Assembly: GCA_022787165.1 (NCBI GenBank)
Contig: JALFVL010000003.1
Span: 1-54,514, forward strand
Direction of reading: 5' to 3'
DNA: 54,514 nt
Origin: Clostridiales bacterium
GTDB taxonomy: Bacteria > Bacillota > Clostridia > Christensenellales > Aristaeellaceae
A model generated the notes under the pieces. It saw only the letters and a list, made by a program, of their open reading frames with translations, made no database searches and was not told the DNA's origin. The position numbers were made by a program, and so were the translations under genes. Numbering within the stretch: position 1 is the stretch's first letter; each line of letters starts with the position of its first letter. Positions 32,621-41,766 of the stretch are shown here, in pieces.

Positions 32621-33381
32621 GCGCGATCACCGCCCGTCGTCAACAGCGTCAGCGTGTCCGAGATCTTCTGGTACATGGCTTCGCGGCTGATGTCGCCGCG
32701 GTAGAGCTGATGGAAGACCGCGCCGTCCTTGATGAAGAGGACGCGCGAGGCATAGCAGGCCGCGCGGACGGAATGTGTGACCATCAGCAGCGTCTGTCCG
32801 CAGGCGTTGATCTGGGAAAAGAGCGAGAGCAGCTCCTCGGAGGCGCGGGAATCGAGCGCGCCCGTCGGCTCGTCGGCGAGCACGAGACGCGGATTGGTGA
32901 TCAGCGCCCGCGCGACGGCAGCGCGCTGTTTCTGCCCGCCGGAGACCTCGTAGGGGTATTTGCCCAGCAGCGCGTCGATGCCCAGCCGGGCGGCAAGGCG
33001 TGCCGCGCGCGGCTCCATATCCATCGGGCTCATGCCCGAGAGCACGAGCGGCAGCAGGATGTTGTCGCGCAGGGTGAAGGTATCCAGCAGGTTGAACTCC
33101 TGGAAGACGAAGCCGAGATGCTCGCGGCGAAACGCCGCCATTTCCCGCTCGGGGACGGAGGCCATGTCCCGCCCGCCCAGGAGCACCTGCCCGCCCGTGG
33201 GCTTTGCAAGGCCCGCGAGGATGTTGAGCAGCGTCGTCTTGCCCGAGCCGGATTCGCCCATGATGGCGACGAACTCGCCCTCCTCGACCCGAAAGGTCAC
33301 ATCCGTCAGCGCCTGAACGGCCGCGCCGCCCAGCCGCGTTCTGTACGTCTTTTTGAGCTGATTGACTTCAAGAATCGGCAT
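32617..33381 (-). CDS. bceA: BceA-type ABC transporter ATPase
   Basis: A 254-residue ATPase. Walker A is GESGSGKTT near residue 40, the Q-loop VFQEFNLLD near 90, the signature VSGGQKQR near 146 and Walker B LVLADEPTGALDS near 165. It belongs to the MacB/LolD/BceA group. GGAGG lies 9 bases before the ATG at 33381. It is cotranscribed with bceB (4-bp overlap). A BceR-type box 140 bp upstream points to control by the adjacent two-component system. Confidence 0.92.
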   Translation of the reverse strand: MPILEVNQLKKTYRTRLGGAAVQALTDVTFRVEEGEFVAIMGESGSGKTTLLNILAGLAKPTGGQVLLGGRDMASVPEREMAAFRREHLGFVFQEFNLLDTFTLRDNILLPLVLSGMSPMDMEPRAARLAARLGIDALLGKYPYEVSGGQKQRAAVARALITNPRLVLADEPTGALDSRASEELLSLFSQINACGQTLLMVTHSVRAACYASRVLFIKDGAVFHQLYRGDISREAMYQKISDTLTLLTTGGDRA

Positions 33382-33498
33382 GATATGCTGTCCTCCCTGT
33401 GTTGCTTTGTGTGCCAGGCGTCAAGGCTCGCGCGAGCGATGCGCCGGCTGATGGAGACAGGATAGCGCAAAGCGGCCCCGCGGCGCTATCGATCTGCC

Positions 33499-33534
33499 TT
33501 ACAGTTTGGCGGCGCCTGGCTTACACTTTTGTAA
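33499..33534 (-). promoter_or_regulatory. BceR-type binding site upstream of bceAB
   Basis: TTACA-CTTT-TGTAA at 33521-33534 matches the published Bce-type regulator motif TNACA-N4-TGTAA exactly. A second half-site TTACA lies at 33499-33503, 22 bp away (two helical turns), as in known two-site Bce promoters. A poor -10 (TATCCT on the minus strand, near 33459) lies downstream. Confidence 0.8.
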
Positions 33535-33601
33535 GATGGAGACAGGACGAAGCCGGCCCGCTTCTGCCTTGACAGAAACGGGCCGATGCTGTGGTCCTGT
33601 G

Positions 33602-34588
33602 CTATTCTCTTTCCAGCGCCCGGCAGGAAAGACCGATCTCCATGCGCGTGCCCCGGCCCACCTCGCTTTGGCAGCGCAGCGTGTGGCCGAGGTTTTTGCA
33701 CACGCGCCCGCAGAGGTAGAGCCCGATGCCGCTGGCGCGCTTGTCCGCGCGGCCGTTGAGGCCCGTGAAGCCCTGGTCGAAGATGCGCGGGATGTCCTCC
33801 TTGGCGATGCCGATGCCCGTGTCCTCGACAAAGAGCGTCAGCGGCGCGTCAAGGCCGATATGCACCTCGCCGCCGGCGGGCGTGTACTTGACCGCGTTGG
33901 AGAGCAGCTGCTCCAGGACGAACGCCAGCCATTTTTCGTCGGTCAGCGCTTCCCCGGGCAATGGATCGACGCGCAGGCGCAGGCGCTTGGCGATGAACTG
34001 CGGCGCGAACTTGCGCGCGCAGCCGCGCACGAGCGGCTCCAGCGGCACGCGGGCGAAGACGTAATCCGTCGAGCCGCCGTCCAGACGCAGATAGCACATC
34101 GCCATGTCGACATAGCGCTCCACGCGCGAGAGCTCCGAGGCAAGCGCGCGGGCCTCGGCGTCGTCCCGCCCGGCGAGCATCAGGCGCATGGCGGCGATGG
34201 GCGTCTTGATCTGGTGCGCCCAGATGGTATAATAGCCGATGCGCTCGCTGCAGCGCGCCTCCGTCTCGCTGCTCGCGGCCTCCCGGCTGGCGAGGGCGTC
34301 CAGAAGCAGCGCCTGCAGCGCGCCCTCGACGCCCTCAAGCGGCTCGGGCAGGCTGTCCGCGCAGACGGAGGCGGCGTCCTGACCGAGATAGAGCCGCCTG
34401 CGGCGCTCATGACGATAAAAATCCGTCAGAAGCAGCGGCAGATAGACGGCGGCACACAGCAGCGCCGCATAGACAAGCGCGCCGAGAGGCAGCGCATACA
34501 GCGCGAGCACGAGGAGAAAGAGCGGCAAAAATGCGGCGGGGAGCAGGACGACCCTTCGCCCGCGCAGATAGGCAAAAAACGCGCGCAT
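33602..34588 (-). CDS. bceS: BceS-type intramembrane-sensing histidine kinase
   Basis: A 328-residue kinase. Two membrane helices with almost no extracellular loop occupy residues about 10-60. The H-box WAHQIKTPIAAMRL lies near 123, the N-box EQLLSNAVKYTP near 228, and ATP-lid motifs VEDTGIGIAKEDIPRIFDQGF and SGIGLYL follow. The missing sensor loop is typical: the BceAB transporter does the sensing. It is 10 bp downstream of bceR. Confidence 0.9.
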   Translation of the reverse strand: MRAFFAYLRGRRVVLLPAAFLPLFLLVLALYALPLGALVYAALLCAAVYLPLLLTDFYRHERRRRLYLGQDAASVCADSLPEPLEGVEGALQALLLDALASREAASSETEARCSERIGYYTIWAHQIKTPIAAMRLMLAGRDDAEARALASELSRVERYVDMAMCYLRLDGGSTDYVFARVPLEPLVRGCARKFAPQFIAKRLRLRVDPLPGEALTDEKWLAFVLEQLLSNAVKYTPAGGEVHIGLDAPLTLFVEDTGIGIAKEDIPRIFDQGFTGLNGRADKRASGIGLYLCGRVCKNLGHTLRCQSEVGRGTRMEIGLSCRALERE

Positions 34589-34598
34589 AACCGGCCTC

Positions 34599-35267
34599 CT
34601 ATCCGATGATATACCCCAGGCCCTTTCGGGTTTCGATCAGGCCGCTCAGGCCGAAGGCGTCGAGCTTTTTGCGCAGGCGGTTGACGTTGACGCTCAGTGT
34701 GTTCTCATCCACGAAGCTGTCGGTCTCCCAAAGGCGCTCCATCAGCGCCTCGCGGCTGACAATCTGCCCGCGCCGCTCCAGCAGCATTTGCAGGATGCCG
34801 TATTCGTTGCGCGAGAGCGGCAGGCGGCTGCCCGCATAGACGAGGGAGGCATCCGACGCTCTGAGCGTCGCGCCCCGCGCCGTAAGCGCCGGTGTGCCGG
34901 AAAAGTCGTAGGCCCGGCGAAGCAGCGCCAGCAGCTTGGCGTGCAGCACGGTCAGGTCAAACGGCTTGGCGATGAAATCGTCCGCGCCCAGGGTCATGGC
35001 GGTGACGATGTTCAGGTTGTCCGAGGCGCTGGAGAGGAAGACGATGGGTACGCCGCAGACGCGGCGGATCTCGCGGCACCAGTGGTAGCCGTCAAAGAGC
35101 GGTAGCGAGAGATCCAGCAGCACGAGCTGCGGGTCAAACGCGGAGAACGTCTCCATGACGCGGGCAAAATCCTCGCAGGCGCGCACGGAAAAGCCCCAGG
35201 AGGCGATATGGCGCGAGAGCTCCGCGGCGATGGCGGCGTCGTCTTCGACGATCAGAATGCGATACAT
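34599..35267 (-). CDS. bceR: BceR-type response regulator (OmpR/PhoB family)
   Basis: A 222-residue regulator. The receiver domain (about 1-115) starts MYRILIVEDDAAIAAEL and has the phospho-accepting Asp in LVLLDLSLPLFDG near residue 50; GADDFIAKPF follows. The winged-helix DNA-binding domain (about 125-220) contains RRGQIVSREALMERLW. The ATG at 35267 follows AGGAGGTGGGG; a longer frame to 35411 has no ribosome site. It forms an operon with bceS and should bind the box at 33521-33534. Confidence 0.93.
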   Translation of the reverse strand: MYRILIVEDDAAIAAELSRHIASWGFSVRACEDFARVMETFSAFDPQLVLLDLSLPLFDGYHWCREIRRVCGVPIVFLSSASDNLNIVTAMTLGADDFIAKPFDLTVLHAKLLALLRRAYDFSGTPALTARGATLRASDASLVYAGSRLPLSRNEYGILQMLLERRGQIVSREALMERLWETDSFVDENTLSVNVNRLRKKLDAFGLSGLIETRKGLGYIIG

Positions 35268-35309
35268 GGCAAATCCCCACCTCCTTGTCCGGGCAGGCCC
35301 GGCAGAGCC

Positions 35310-35318
35310 AGTATAGCA
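35310..35318 (-). promoter_or_regulatory. Extended -10 promoter of bceRS
   Basis: TGCTATACT on the minus strand, about 45 bp before bceR. The -35 region is weak. Confidence 0.6.
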
Positions 35319-35367
35319 AAGCGCACGCCAAAAGGGAAGAGGCTCTTTGAACGCGGCGACGCGGCCC

Positions 35368-35396
35368 TTGCTTTTTGGCGGGCAAGCGGGTATAAT
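35368..35396 (+). promoter_or_regulatory. Promoter of the DUF1292 gene
   Basis: TTGCTT (35368-35373) and TATAAT (35391-35396), 17-bp spacer, 39 bp before the start codon. Confidence 0.75.
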
Positions 35397-35435
35397 GAAA
35401 CGGCATGGCATTCATGCGGATAGGAGGTTTTAGCG

Positions 35436-35762
35436 ATGACGCCCGAGGAAATGGAAGAGCGCGACGTGGTGGAATTTACCGACGAGGCCGGCAACACGCT
35501 GCTGCTTGAGGTGATGGACTATTTCTTCTACAACGGCGAGGAGTTTGCCGCGCTGTGCGACGCCAGGGAAAACCCGTCGGACGATGATCCCGACGACGAT
35601 CCGGTATATATCATGAAGATCAATGCGTTCACCGACGAAAACGGCGAGGAAATGGAGGAGTTTGTCCCGCCCGACGAGGCGCTGATGGAGAAGCTCATCC
35701 AGGTCGTTCGCACGCGCTTTGACGAAGACGGAGAAGACGGCGAAGAGGACGGCGAGGAATAA
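35436..35762 (+). CDS. DUF1292 family protein
   Basis: A 108-residue, very acidic soluble protein. The core VVEFTDEAGNTLLLEVMDYFFYNGEEFAAL, then PVYIMKINAF and a tail with repeated EDGE/DGE, is the DUF1292 (YrzB-like) pattern common in Firmicutes. AGGAGG lies 9 bases before the ATG. Its function is unknown; it is often near ruvX/alaS in related genomes but stands here before uvrC. Confidence 0.85.
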   Translation: MTPEEMEERDVVEFTDEAGNTLLLEVMDYFFYNGEEFAALCDARENPSDDDPDDDPVYIMKINAFTDENGEEMEEFVPPDEALMEKLIQVVRTRFDEDGEDGEEDGEE

Positions 35763-35767
35763 AACCG

Positions 35768-35923
35768 ACGGGACGGGATACCGTCCCGCCCGGATTGCCG
35801 GTTAAAGCGTTTTCTCCTCCCGAAGAGGGGAGAAAACATGCAAATCATTTCCCGAAAAGGGAGTATGGAAAACACCGGCAGAAGCGGACAGACTGAGGAC
35901 GGGACGGGAAATGCCGTCCCGCT
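35768..35923 (+). terminator. Cluster of three hairpins between DUF1292 and uvrC
   Basis: GGGACGG/CCGTCCC (about 35769-35789), GTTTTCTCC/GGAGAAAAC (35808-35836) and GGGACGG/CCGTCCCGC followed by TTTT (about 35901-35926). The first and third share the same GGGACGG arms. At least the last looks like a terminator. Confidence 0.6.
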
Positions 35924-36023
35924 TTTGGTTTGCGCGCGGGAAAACGAAGTGCGCATAAAGGAATCTTGAACCGGATGATGACCTCAGCTTACGGAGGTGA
36001 AGGCGGCATCGGCCGCGGAAGCG

Positions 36024-37943
36024 ATGAACGATCTGCTCAGACTGAAAATCGAAAAGCTGCCCTCCTGCCCGGGCTGCTACCTGATGAAGAGCGAGGGCAA
36101 AATCATCTACGTCGGCAAGGCGGTCAACCTCAAGAACCGCGTCAGCCAGTATTTTCATCAGAACAGGGATCACACCGTCAAGGTGCGGGCGATGGTCGCG
36201 CGCATCGACGACTTCGACATCGTGCTCTGCGACACGAATCTGGAGGCGCTGATCCTCGAGTGCAACCTGATCAAGCTGCACAGGCCGCAATACAACATCC
36301 TGCTCAAGGACGACAAGCACTACCCGTATCTGCGCATCGACGTCACGCAGCCCTACCCGCGCGTGGAGCTTGTGCGCCGCGTGCAGAAGGACGGCGCGAA
36401 ATACTTCGGCCCCTACATGGGCGCGACGGGCGTGCGCGAGGTGCTCGACGTGCTGCGCGGGCTGTTCCCGCTGCGCACCTGCGCGATGACGATCACGCCC
36501 GGCATGAACAGGCGCCCCTGCCTGCATCATCAGCTGGGCGAGTGCCTGGCGCCCTGCGCGGGGCTGACGACGCCGCAGGCTTATGGAGAGACTGTTTCCG
36601 AGGTCATCGACTTTCTCGGCGGGCGCTGCGATGCGGTCATCGGCCGCCTGAGCGCGGAGATGACCCGCGCGGCGAAGGAGATGCGCTTTGAGCAGGCGGC
36701 GCAGCTGCGCGACCGCATCCGCGACGTGCAAAGCCTGATGGAGCGGCAGAAGGCCATCAACGTGCGCGGCGGCGACCAGGACATCGTCGCCAGCGTCAGC
36801 GACGGCATCGACGCGATGGTCGAGGTCGTCTTTGTGCGCGGCGGACGGATGATCGGCGCGGAGCATTACGCGCTGGAGGGCGCGGGCGACCAGAGCCCCT
36901 CGCAGGTGATTGGGCCGTTCCTGCTCCAGTTTTATGACGACGGCCGCCAGCCCGCCTCCGAGGTGCTCTGCCTTGAGCTGCCGGAGCAGGCGGAGGATGT
37001 CGCGCAGGTGCTCTCCGCCCGCCGCGAGGGCGGCAGGGTCACGCTGCGCGAGCCGCAGCGCGGCACCAAGCACAAGCTCGTCGAGCTCGCGCTCAAGAAT
37101 GCGCGCGACGCGCTGGACAAGCGCAACGCGCACCTCTCCCGCCAGAAGGAGCGCACGACGGGCGCCTGCGCGGCGCTGGCGCAGGCCGTGGGCATGCAGA
37201 CCGTGCCGCGGCGCATCGAGGGCTACGACATTTCCAACACGCAGGGCGTGCTCTCTGTGGCGAGCATGGTGGTGGCCATCGACGGCGAGGCCGCGCATCG
37301 CGAGTATCGCCACTTCCGCATCAAGACCGTCGAGGGCGCAAACGACTTTGCCTCGATGAACGAGGTGCTCACCAGGCGGCTGACGCGCGCGAAGCAGGAG
37401 CGCGAAGCGCTCATCGAAAAAGGGCAGCTTTTGCCGGATGGCACGCTGCCCGAGGGCGCGCCGCCGCTGACGGGCTTTGCCGACCTGCCGGATCTCATTT
37501 TGATCGACGGCGGCCCGCAGCAGCTGCGCTTTGCGCGCGAGGCGATGCTCGCCGTGGGCTTCGACATCCCGATCTTCGGCCTGGCCAAGCGGCTGGAGGA
37601 GATCTTCCTGCCCGACCGGGAGGAGAGCATCCTGCTTGACCGCAAGTCGCCCGCGCTGCACTTGATCCAGCGCATCCGCGACGAGGCGCACCGCTTCGGC
37701 ATCACGCACCACCGGAATCTGCGCCAGAAGGCCGGTATGCATTCCTCGCTCGAGGACATCCCGGGCATCGGCCCGGCGAGACGGCGCGCGCTGCTGGCGC
37801 AGTTCAAATCCATTGCAGCCATTGCGGCGGCGACGCCGGAGGCGCTTTGCGCGGCGGAGGGCATCGGCATGGCGCAGGCGCAGGTCATCTGGGCGCACTA
37901 TCACCCGCAGGAGACGGCGGGTGAGGACGAGGGAACCCCATGA
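36024..37943 (+). CDS. uvrC: Excinuclease ABC subunit C
   Basis: A 639-residue nucleotide-excision-repair nuclease. The GIY-YIG domain (about 10-95) has LPSCPGCYLMKSEGKIIYVGKA; a UVR motif (FEQAAQLRDRI) lies near 220; the RNase H-like domain contains GYDISNTQGVLSVASMVV and LIDGGPQQL; the C-terminus has the helix-hairpin-helix DIPGIGPARRRALL. The ATG at 36024 gives the usual N-terminus, although the best ribosome site (GGAGGTGAAGG) is about 20 bases upstream. The stop overlaps a 15-codon ORF. Confidence 0.95.
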   Translation: MNDLLRLKIEKLPSCPGCYLMKSEGKIIYVGKAVNLKNRVSQYFHQNRDHTVKVRAMVARIDDFDIVLCDTNLEALILECNLIKLHRPQYNILLKDDKHYPYLRIDVTQPYPRVELVRRVQKDGAKYFGPYMGATGVREVLDVLRGLFPLRTCAMTITPGMNRRPCLHHQLGECLAPCAGLTTPQAYGETVSEVIDFLGGRCDAVIGRLSAEMTRAAKEMRFEQAAQLRDRIRDVQSLMERQKAINVRGGDQDIVASVSDGIDAMVEVVFVRGGRMIGAEHYALEGAGDQSPSQVIGPFLLQFYDDGRQPASEVLCLELPEQAEDVAQVLSARREGGRVTLREPQRGTKHKLVELALKNARDALDKRNAHLSRQKERTTGACAALAQAVGMQTVPRRIEGYDISNTQGVLSVASMVVAIDGEAAHREYRHFRIKTVEGANDFASMNEVLTRRLTRAKQEREALIEKGQLLPDGTLPEGAPPLTGFADLPDLILIDGGPQQLRFAREAMLAVGFDIPIFGLAKRLEEIFLPDREESILLDRKSPALHLIQRIRDEAHRFGITHHRNLRQKAGMHSSLEDIPGIGPARRRALLAQFKSIAAIAAATPEALCAAEGIGMAQAQVIWAHYHPQETAGEDEGTP

Positions 37944-38026
37944 ACATCCGCAACGTTTCGGCCTCGGGCGTAAAGCGGCGGGATTGACAGACCTTTGTCG
38001 GCGATGCAGCCGGCATCATGTTGGTT

Positions 38027-39685
38027 TTATGCTTTCCTGCGCGCTGTCAGGTGGTTGAAGAGCAGCAACGCGCCCGTCGTCAGCAGCACGCACAGCACGG
38101 CCATCGCCATGCCGAGCGAAACGCTGCCCTGCTCAAATTCCCGGTTGATATAGGTGGAAACGACGAGCGTGTTGGGCGGCGCGATCAGGCTGGCCGTGAC
38201 CAGCTCGCGGAAGGCGATGATGAAGATCATCATCCAGCCCGCGAAAATGCCGCGCGAAATCATCGGCAGCGTGATCCGGCAAAACACATGGGCAGGGGAG
38301 CCGCCGAACACGCGCCCGGCCTGCAAAAGGCTGTCGCTGATCTGCGTGAACGCGGAGGAGACATACTGCACGGTATAGGGCAGGTACAGCACGACATAGG
38401 CCAGCACCATGATGCCCAGCGTGTTGTAGAGCGGAATCACCCTGTACATCGCGTTGTAAAAGAGCATGATGCCGATGACCAGCACGATGCCCGGCAGCAT
38501 CTCCGGCAGCAGGCTGATGCCCTCGATCGCCTTCTTCAAAAATCCCTTTGCCCGGCGCGCCGCCACGACGGCGGCCGTGCCCAACACGGAGCAGAGGGTC
38601 GCCGAGGAGGCCGCCAGAAGGAGGCTGTTGCCGATGGCGGCGAGCGCCTTGGGGGTTGTCAGCAGCTCCCTGTAGTGCTCGAGCGTGAAGTTGCCCGCGG
38701 CCAGGCCGTAGCCCCGGAGCCGGATGAGCGAGGTGGCGATGATGGAGAAATACGGCACACCGATGGAGACGAGCACAACCAGCGCAACCCATGCCCACGC
38801 GAGCGCGAGAGAGGCGGGAGAAAGGCTTATCCGCGCGGGACGGGCGCCCTTGCCGGTGACCAGGCTGTAGCTCGTGCGCGCGGTGATGTGATTTTGGATC
38901 AGCCACATGACCATGCAGATGCAGATGAGGATGGAGGAAAGGCTGGCAGAGCGCCCGAAGTCGATCGGGGACGTCGTGGAATAGCGGTGAATGTCCGTGG
39001 TGAAGACGTCAAAGCCGATGCGCCGCCCCAGCGTGTATGGCGTGCCATATTCCGAAAGGGTTTTGACGAAGACCAGCAGCGCGCCGATGGCATAGTTGCC
39101 CGTCAGCAGCGGAGCCAGAATTCTGCGCAGCCGCTTTCCCGGGCGCGCGCCAAACACCGCGCCGCTCTCCTCGAGGCTGGCGGGGATGCTCAGCAGGGCG
39201 TTTTTGAGCATCGTCATCAGGAATGGGAAGACGTGCAGGCTCATGACCAGCACCAGGCCGCCGAAGCAGAAAAATCCCTCCGAGGCCCTGCCCGTGAACG
39301 GGAAGAGCTGCTGGAACAGGCCGCGCTTTTGCATGAACAGAATCCAGCCCATCGAGGCGATGTACGGCGGCGTCATGAAGGGAATCATGAACACGATGTT
39401 GAGCCAGGCGTGGCGGGCGAGCTGCGTGCGGGCGAGCAGGAACGCTGTCGGAATCGCGATTACGCTGGAGAGCAGCACGACGCACAGGCCGAGCATGAGG
39501 GAATTGAGAATGGTTTGGACGTTCCGGGAATCGGTAATCGTCGCAAAGGCCCGATACAGGTCAAGGCGGCCATCTGTGATGACCGCCTTGGCAAATACCG
39601 TGAGCAGGGGACAGAGAATCAGGATTGCCAGAAGCGCCAGGAGCAGCGCAGGCGGCAGATTCCGCTTCCAGTCAGGCTGTTTCAT
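38027..39685 (-). CDS. Iron(III)-type ABC transporter permease (fused double permease)
   Basis: A 552-residue protein with about twelve helices and two binding-protein-dependent permease halves. EAA-like loops occur near SLEESGAVFGARPGKRLRRILAPLL (about 180) and SDSLLQAGRVFGGSPAHVFCRITLP (about 445). The arrangement is that of FbpB/AfuB/ThiP. ATG 39685 follows GGAGGAACC; an upstream frame has no ribosome site. Last gene of an operon with an ATPase and a binding-protein gene that carries a stop codon. Substrate (ferric ion or phosphonate-like) is inferred. Confidence 0.85.
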   Translation of the reverse strand: MKQPDWKRNLPPALLLALLAILILCPLLTVFAKAVITDGRLDLYRAFATITDSRNVQTILNSLMLGLCVVLLSSVIAIPTAFLLARTQLARHAWLNIVFMIPFMTPPYIASMGWILFMQKRGLFQQLFPFTGRASEGFFCFGGLVLVMSLHVFPFLMTMLKNALLSIPASLEESGAVFGARPGKRLRRILAPLLTGNYAIGALLVFVKTLSEYGTPYTLGRRIGFDVFTTDIHRYSTTSPIDFGRSASLSSILICICMVMWLIQNHITARTSYSLVTGKGARPARISLSPASLALAWAWVALVVLVSIGVPYFSIIATSLIRLRGYGLAAGNFTLEHYRELLTTPKALAAIGNSLLLAASSATLCSVLGTAAVVAARRAKGFLKKAIEGISLLPEMLPGIVLVIGIMLFYNAMYRVIPLYNTLGIMVLAYVVLYLPYTVQYVSSAFTQISDSLLQAGRVFGGSPAHVFCRITLPMISRGIFAGWMMIFIIAFRELVTASLIAPPNTLVVSTYINREFEQGSVSLGMAMAVLCVLLTTGALLLFNHLTARRKA

Positions 39686-39696
39686 GGTTCCTCCGT

Positions 39697-40674
39697 TTAT
39701 TTCTGGCAGAGCGCGTTGAGCTTCGCGGCCGTATCGGTGGCAGCGTCCAGCATGGCGTTCCAGTCCGTGGCAAGCTGCGGGATATCCTCCAGATTGCTGC
39801 GGTTGTCGCACTTCACATCGCTGCGCCCCGGAAGCAGGAAGGCTTCGGCAACCAGCGCCTGCGCCTCATCGCTGAAGAGGAAATCGACGAACGCCTTGGC
39901 GTTGTCCATCTCCGGCGCGGTCTTCAGGATCATGGCCGGACGGGGATTGACCACCGTGCCGGAGGCGGGGTAGTAGATGCTCAGCGGCTCGCCCTTCTTC
40001 ATGGAGGAATAGGCGTTGTAGTCGACGCCCGCGATCAGGATGCCCTTTTCGCCGGTGGTCACAGCCTCGAGCGCGGCCTTGTTCGCGCCCGGCACGGTCA
40101 GGCCGTTTCCGGCCCACGCTTCCATGATGCTGTCGCCATCCTCCATGCCGGTCACAAGCCCCGCGAGGAAATCCTTGCAGGAGCCGGATTTCTCCGGATC
40201 GGGAATCGCGATGTCATCCTGATATGCGCTGTCCGCCAGCTCCGCTCAGTCGGCGCTCAGCTCCGGATAAATCGTGGTATTGTAGATCACGCCGACTGCG
40301 GAGGCGCTGTAGCCAAAGAGCGTGCTGTCCTCGTCAATCCAGCCGGCATTGATCTTCTCCGCGTTGGCGGGCGTATAGCTGACCAGCTTGTCCTGATTCT
40401 TCATGCTCAGGCCGTCGGACCAGGAGGCGAGAATGACGACGTCCGCGATGGGATTGGCAGCTTCGGCTTCAAGGCGCGCCAGAATTTCGCCGGTTGTGCC
40501 CTGAAACTGCTCAACCGCGATGCCGGTCTTTTCGGTGAAGGCGGCGGCCAGCTTGTCGGCAAGACCGGCAGGGCTGGGCATATAGACGGTCACCTTGCCC
40601 TCGGCGCCCGCGCAGGCGGCCACGCCAAGGCACAGACAGACGGCCAGAAGCAGGGAAATGATGCGCTTTTTCAT
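39697..40674 (-). pseudogene. Iron(III)-type ABC substrate-binding protein, interrupted by in-frame TGA
   Basis: A 325-codon reading frame for an extracellular binding protein. Signal peptide with lipobox-like GVAACAG, then KVTVYMPSPAGLADKLAAAFTEKTG and, in the second half, AIPDPEKSGS, typical of Fbp/AfuA-type proteins. Both halves are in the same frame, separated by TGA at 40246-40248 in ELSAD(stop)AELADS. Relatives usually have tryptophan there (pattern W-A/D-L before IAIPDP), so TGG to TGA is the simplest reading. The rest is intact. Start 40674 has AGAGG 10 bases upstream. It lies between ATPase and permease genes. Confidence 0.82.
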
Positions 40675-40679
40675 ACGAC

Positions 40680-41648
40680 TCAAGCCTCTTTCTTTTCACA
40701 TGTGATGATTTTTTGAGGATCTATGTAAACGGACAGCTTTTCGCCGGGCGCAATTCTGCGCGACCAGCGAAGCGTCCACGGATGGCCCTGATAGGGGACG
40801 ATGACCTCGTAGGCGTCGCCCAGATATTGTACGCTGCTGACCGGAAGCTCATAGCGAACAGCGCCGGGCACGGCGATCTCGGAGGCGGCCTCCGGCCTGA
40901 AGAGCGTCGTCTCGCTCAGCCAGTCCGATTTGCCGACGAACCGGGCGACAAACGGCGTCGCGGGATGATGATAGATGGCCTCCGGCGTGTCGTACTGCTC
41001 CACGCGGCCCTCCCGGAGAACGGCAATCCGGTCGCTCATGCTCATCGCCTCGGTCTGGTCGTGGGTCACAAACACGGAGGTGATGCCCAGCTGCGCAGTC
41101 AGCTCCTTGAGCTCATGGCGCATTTCCTCGCGCAGCAGCGCATCCAGCGCGGAGAGCGGTTCGTCAAACAGGATGCACTGGGGCTTTACCGCGATGGCTC
41201 TGGCGAAGGCGACGCGCTGCTGCTGCCCGCCGGAGAGCTGATGCGGATACCGCGCGGCCAGATCGCAAAGCCGGACGGTGCGCAGCGCCTGCATCACCTG
41301 CTCCTTGAGATTCTGCGTCTCCCTTCTGGCGCGCAGGCCGAAGGCGACGTTTTCATAGACCGTCATGTGCGGCCAGAGCGCGAAATCCTGAAAGACAAAG
41401 CCAAGCGCTCTCTTTTCCGGCGGCAAATTCACGCCGTCCCCGGCAGAAAAAACACAGCGGCCGTCGAGCCATATTTCCCCTTCATCGGGCGTTTCCAGTC
41501 CCGCGATCATGCGAAGCAGTGTGGTTTTGCCGCAGCCGGACGGGCCGAGCAGCGTGGTGAAGCTGCCGCTGTTGACGGTCAGAGTCAGTGGGGCGATGAC
41601 CTGCCTGCCGCCAAAGCGCTTGGATACTTGAATCAGCCGGATTTCCAT
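40680..41648 (-). CDS. Iron(III)/spermidine-type ABC transporter ATPase
   Basis: A 322-residue ATPase of the FbpC/PotA/CysA group. Walker A GPSGCGKTT near residue 35, Q-loop VFQDFALWPHMTVYENVAFGL near 82, signature LSGGQQQR near 136 and Walker B CILFDEPLSALD near 155; a TOBE-like C-terminal domain starts near 240 (FVGKSDWLSE). ATG 41648 follows AGAGGAACGTC. It is the first gene of the operon and ends 5 bp before the interrupted binding-protein gene. Confidence 0.9.
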   Translation of the reverse strand: MEIRLIQVSKRFGGRQVIAPLTLTVNSGSFTTLLGPSGCGKTTLLRMIAGLETPDEGEIWLDGRCVFSAGDGVNLPPEKRALGFVFQDFALWPHMTVYENVAFGLRARRETQNLKEQVMQALRTVRLCDLAARYPHQLSGGQQQRVAFARAIAVKPQCILFDEPLSALDALLREEMRHELKELTAQLGITSVFVTHDQTEAMSMSDRIAVLREGRVEQYDTPEAIYHHPATPFVARFVGKSDWLSETTLFRPEAASEIAVPGAVRYELPVSSVQYLGDAYEVIVPYQGHPWTLRWSRRIAPGEKLSVYIDPQKIITCEKKEA

Positions 41649-41733
41649 GACGTTCCTCTTTGATACATTCATCTTCATGCAGGGGCCTGGCTGCGCAGAG
41701 CAGGAGGATGAACGGGATTTGTCGAGCCCGCAT

Positions 41734-41766
41734 CCGGCATCATGCCGGTGAGACATGCAGAGTATA
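41734..41766 (-). promoter_or_regulatory. Promoter and overlapping operator of the iron-type ABC operon
   Basis: On the minus strand TATACT (41761-41766) is a good -10; the -35 is weak. CCGGCAT-C-ATGCCGG at 41734-41748 is a perfect 7-bp-arm palindrome lying just downstream of the predicted transcription start, where a repressor would block. The sequence CCGGCATCATG recurs at 38010-38020, beyond the operon end. Confidence 0.55.

Noticed and set aside
37940..37987. A 15-codon ORF overlapping the uvrC stop as a gene
   Set aside because: It is too short and has no own ribosome site; it is kept only as a possible stump of a lost gene.
40246..40248. TGA in the binding-protein gene read as selenocysteine
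   Set aside because: The position is tryptophan in relatives, binding proteins of this family are not selenoproteins, and no clear SECIS-like stem follows.
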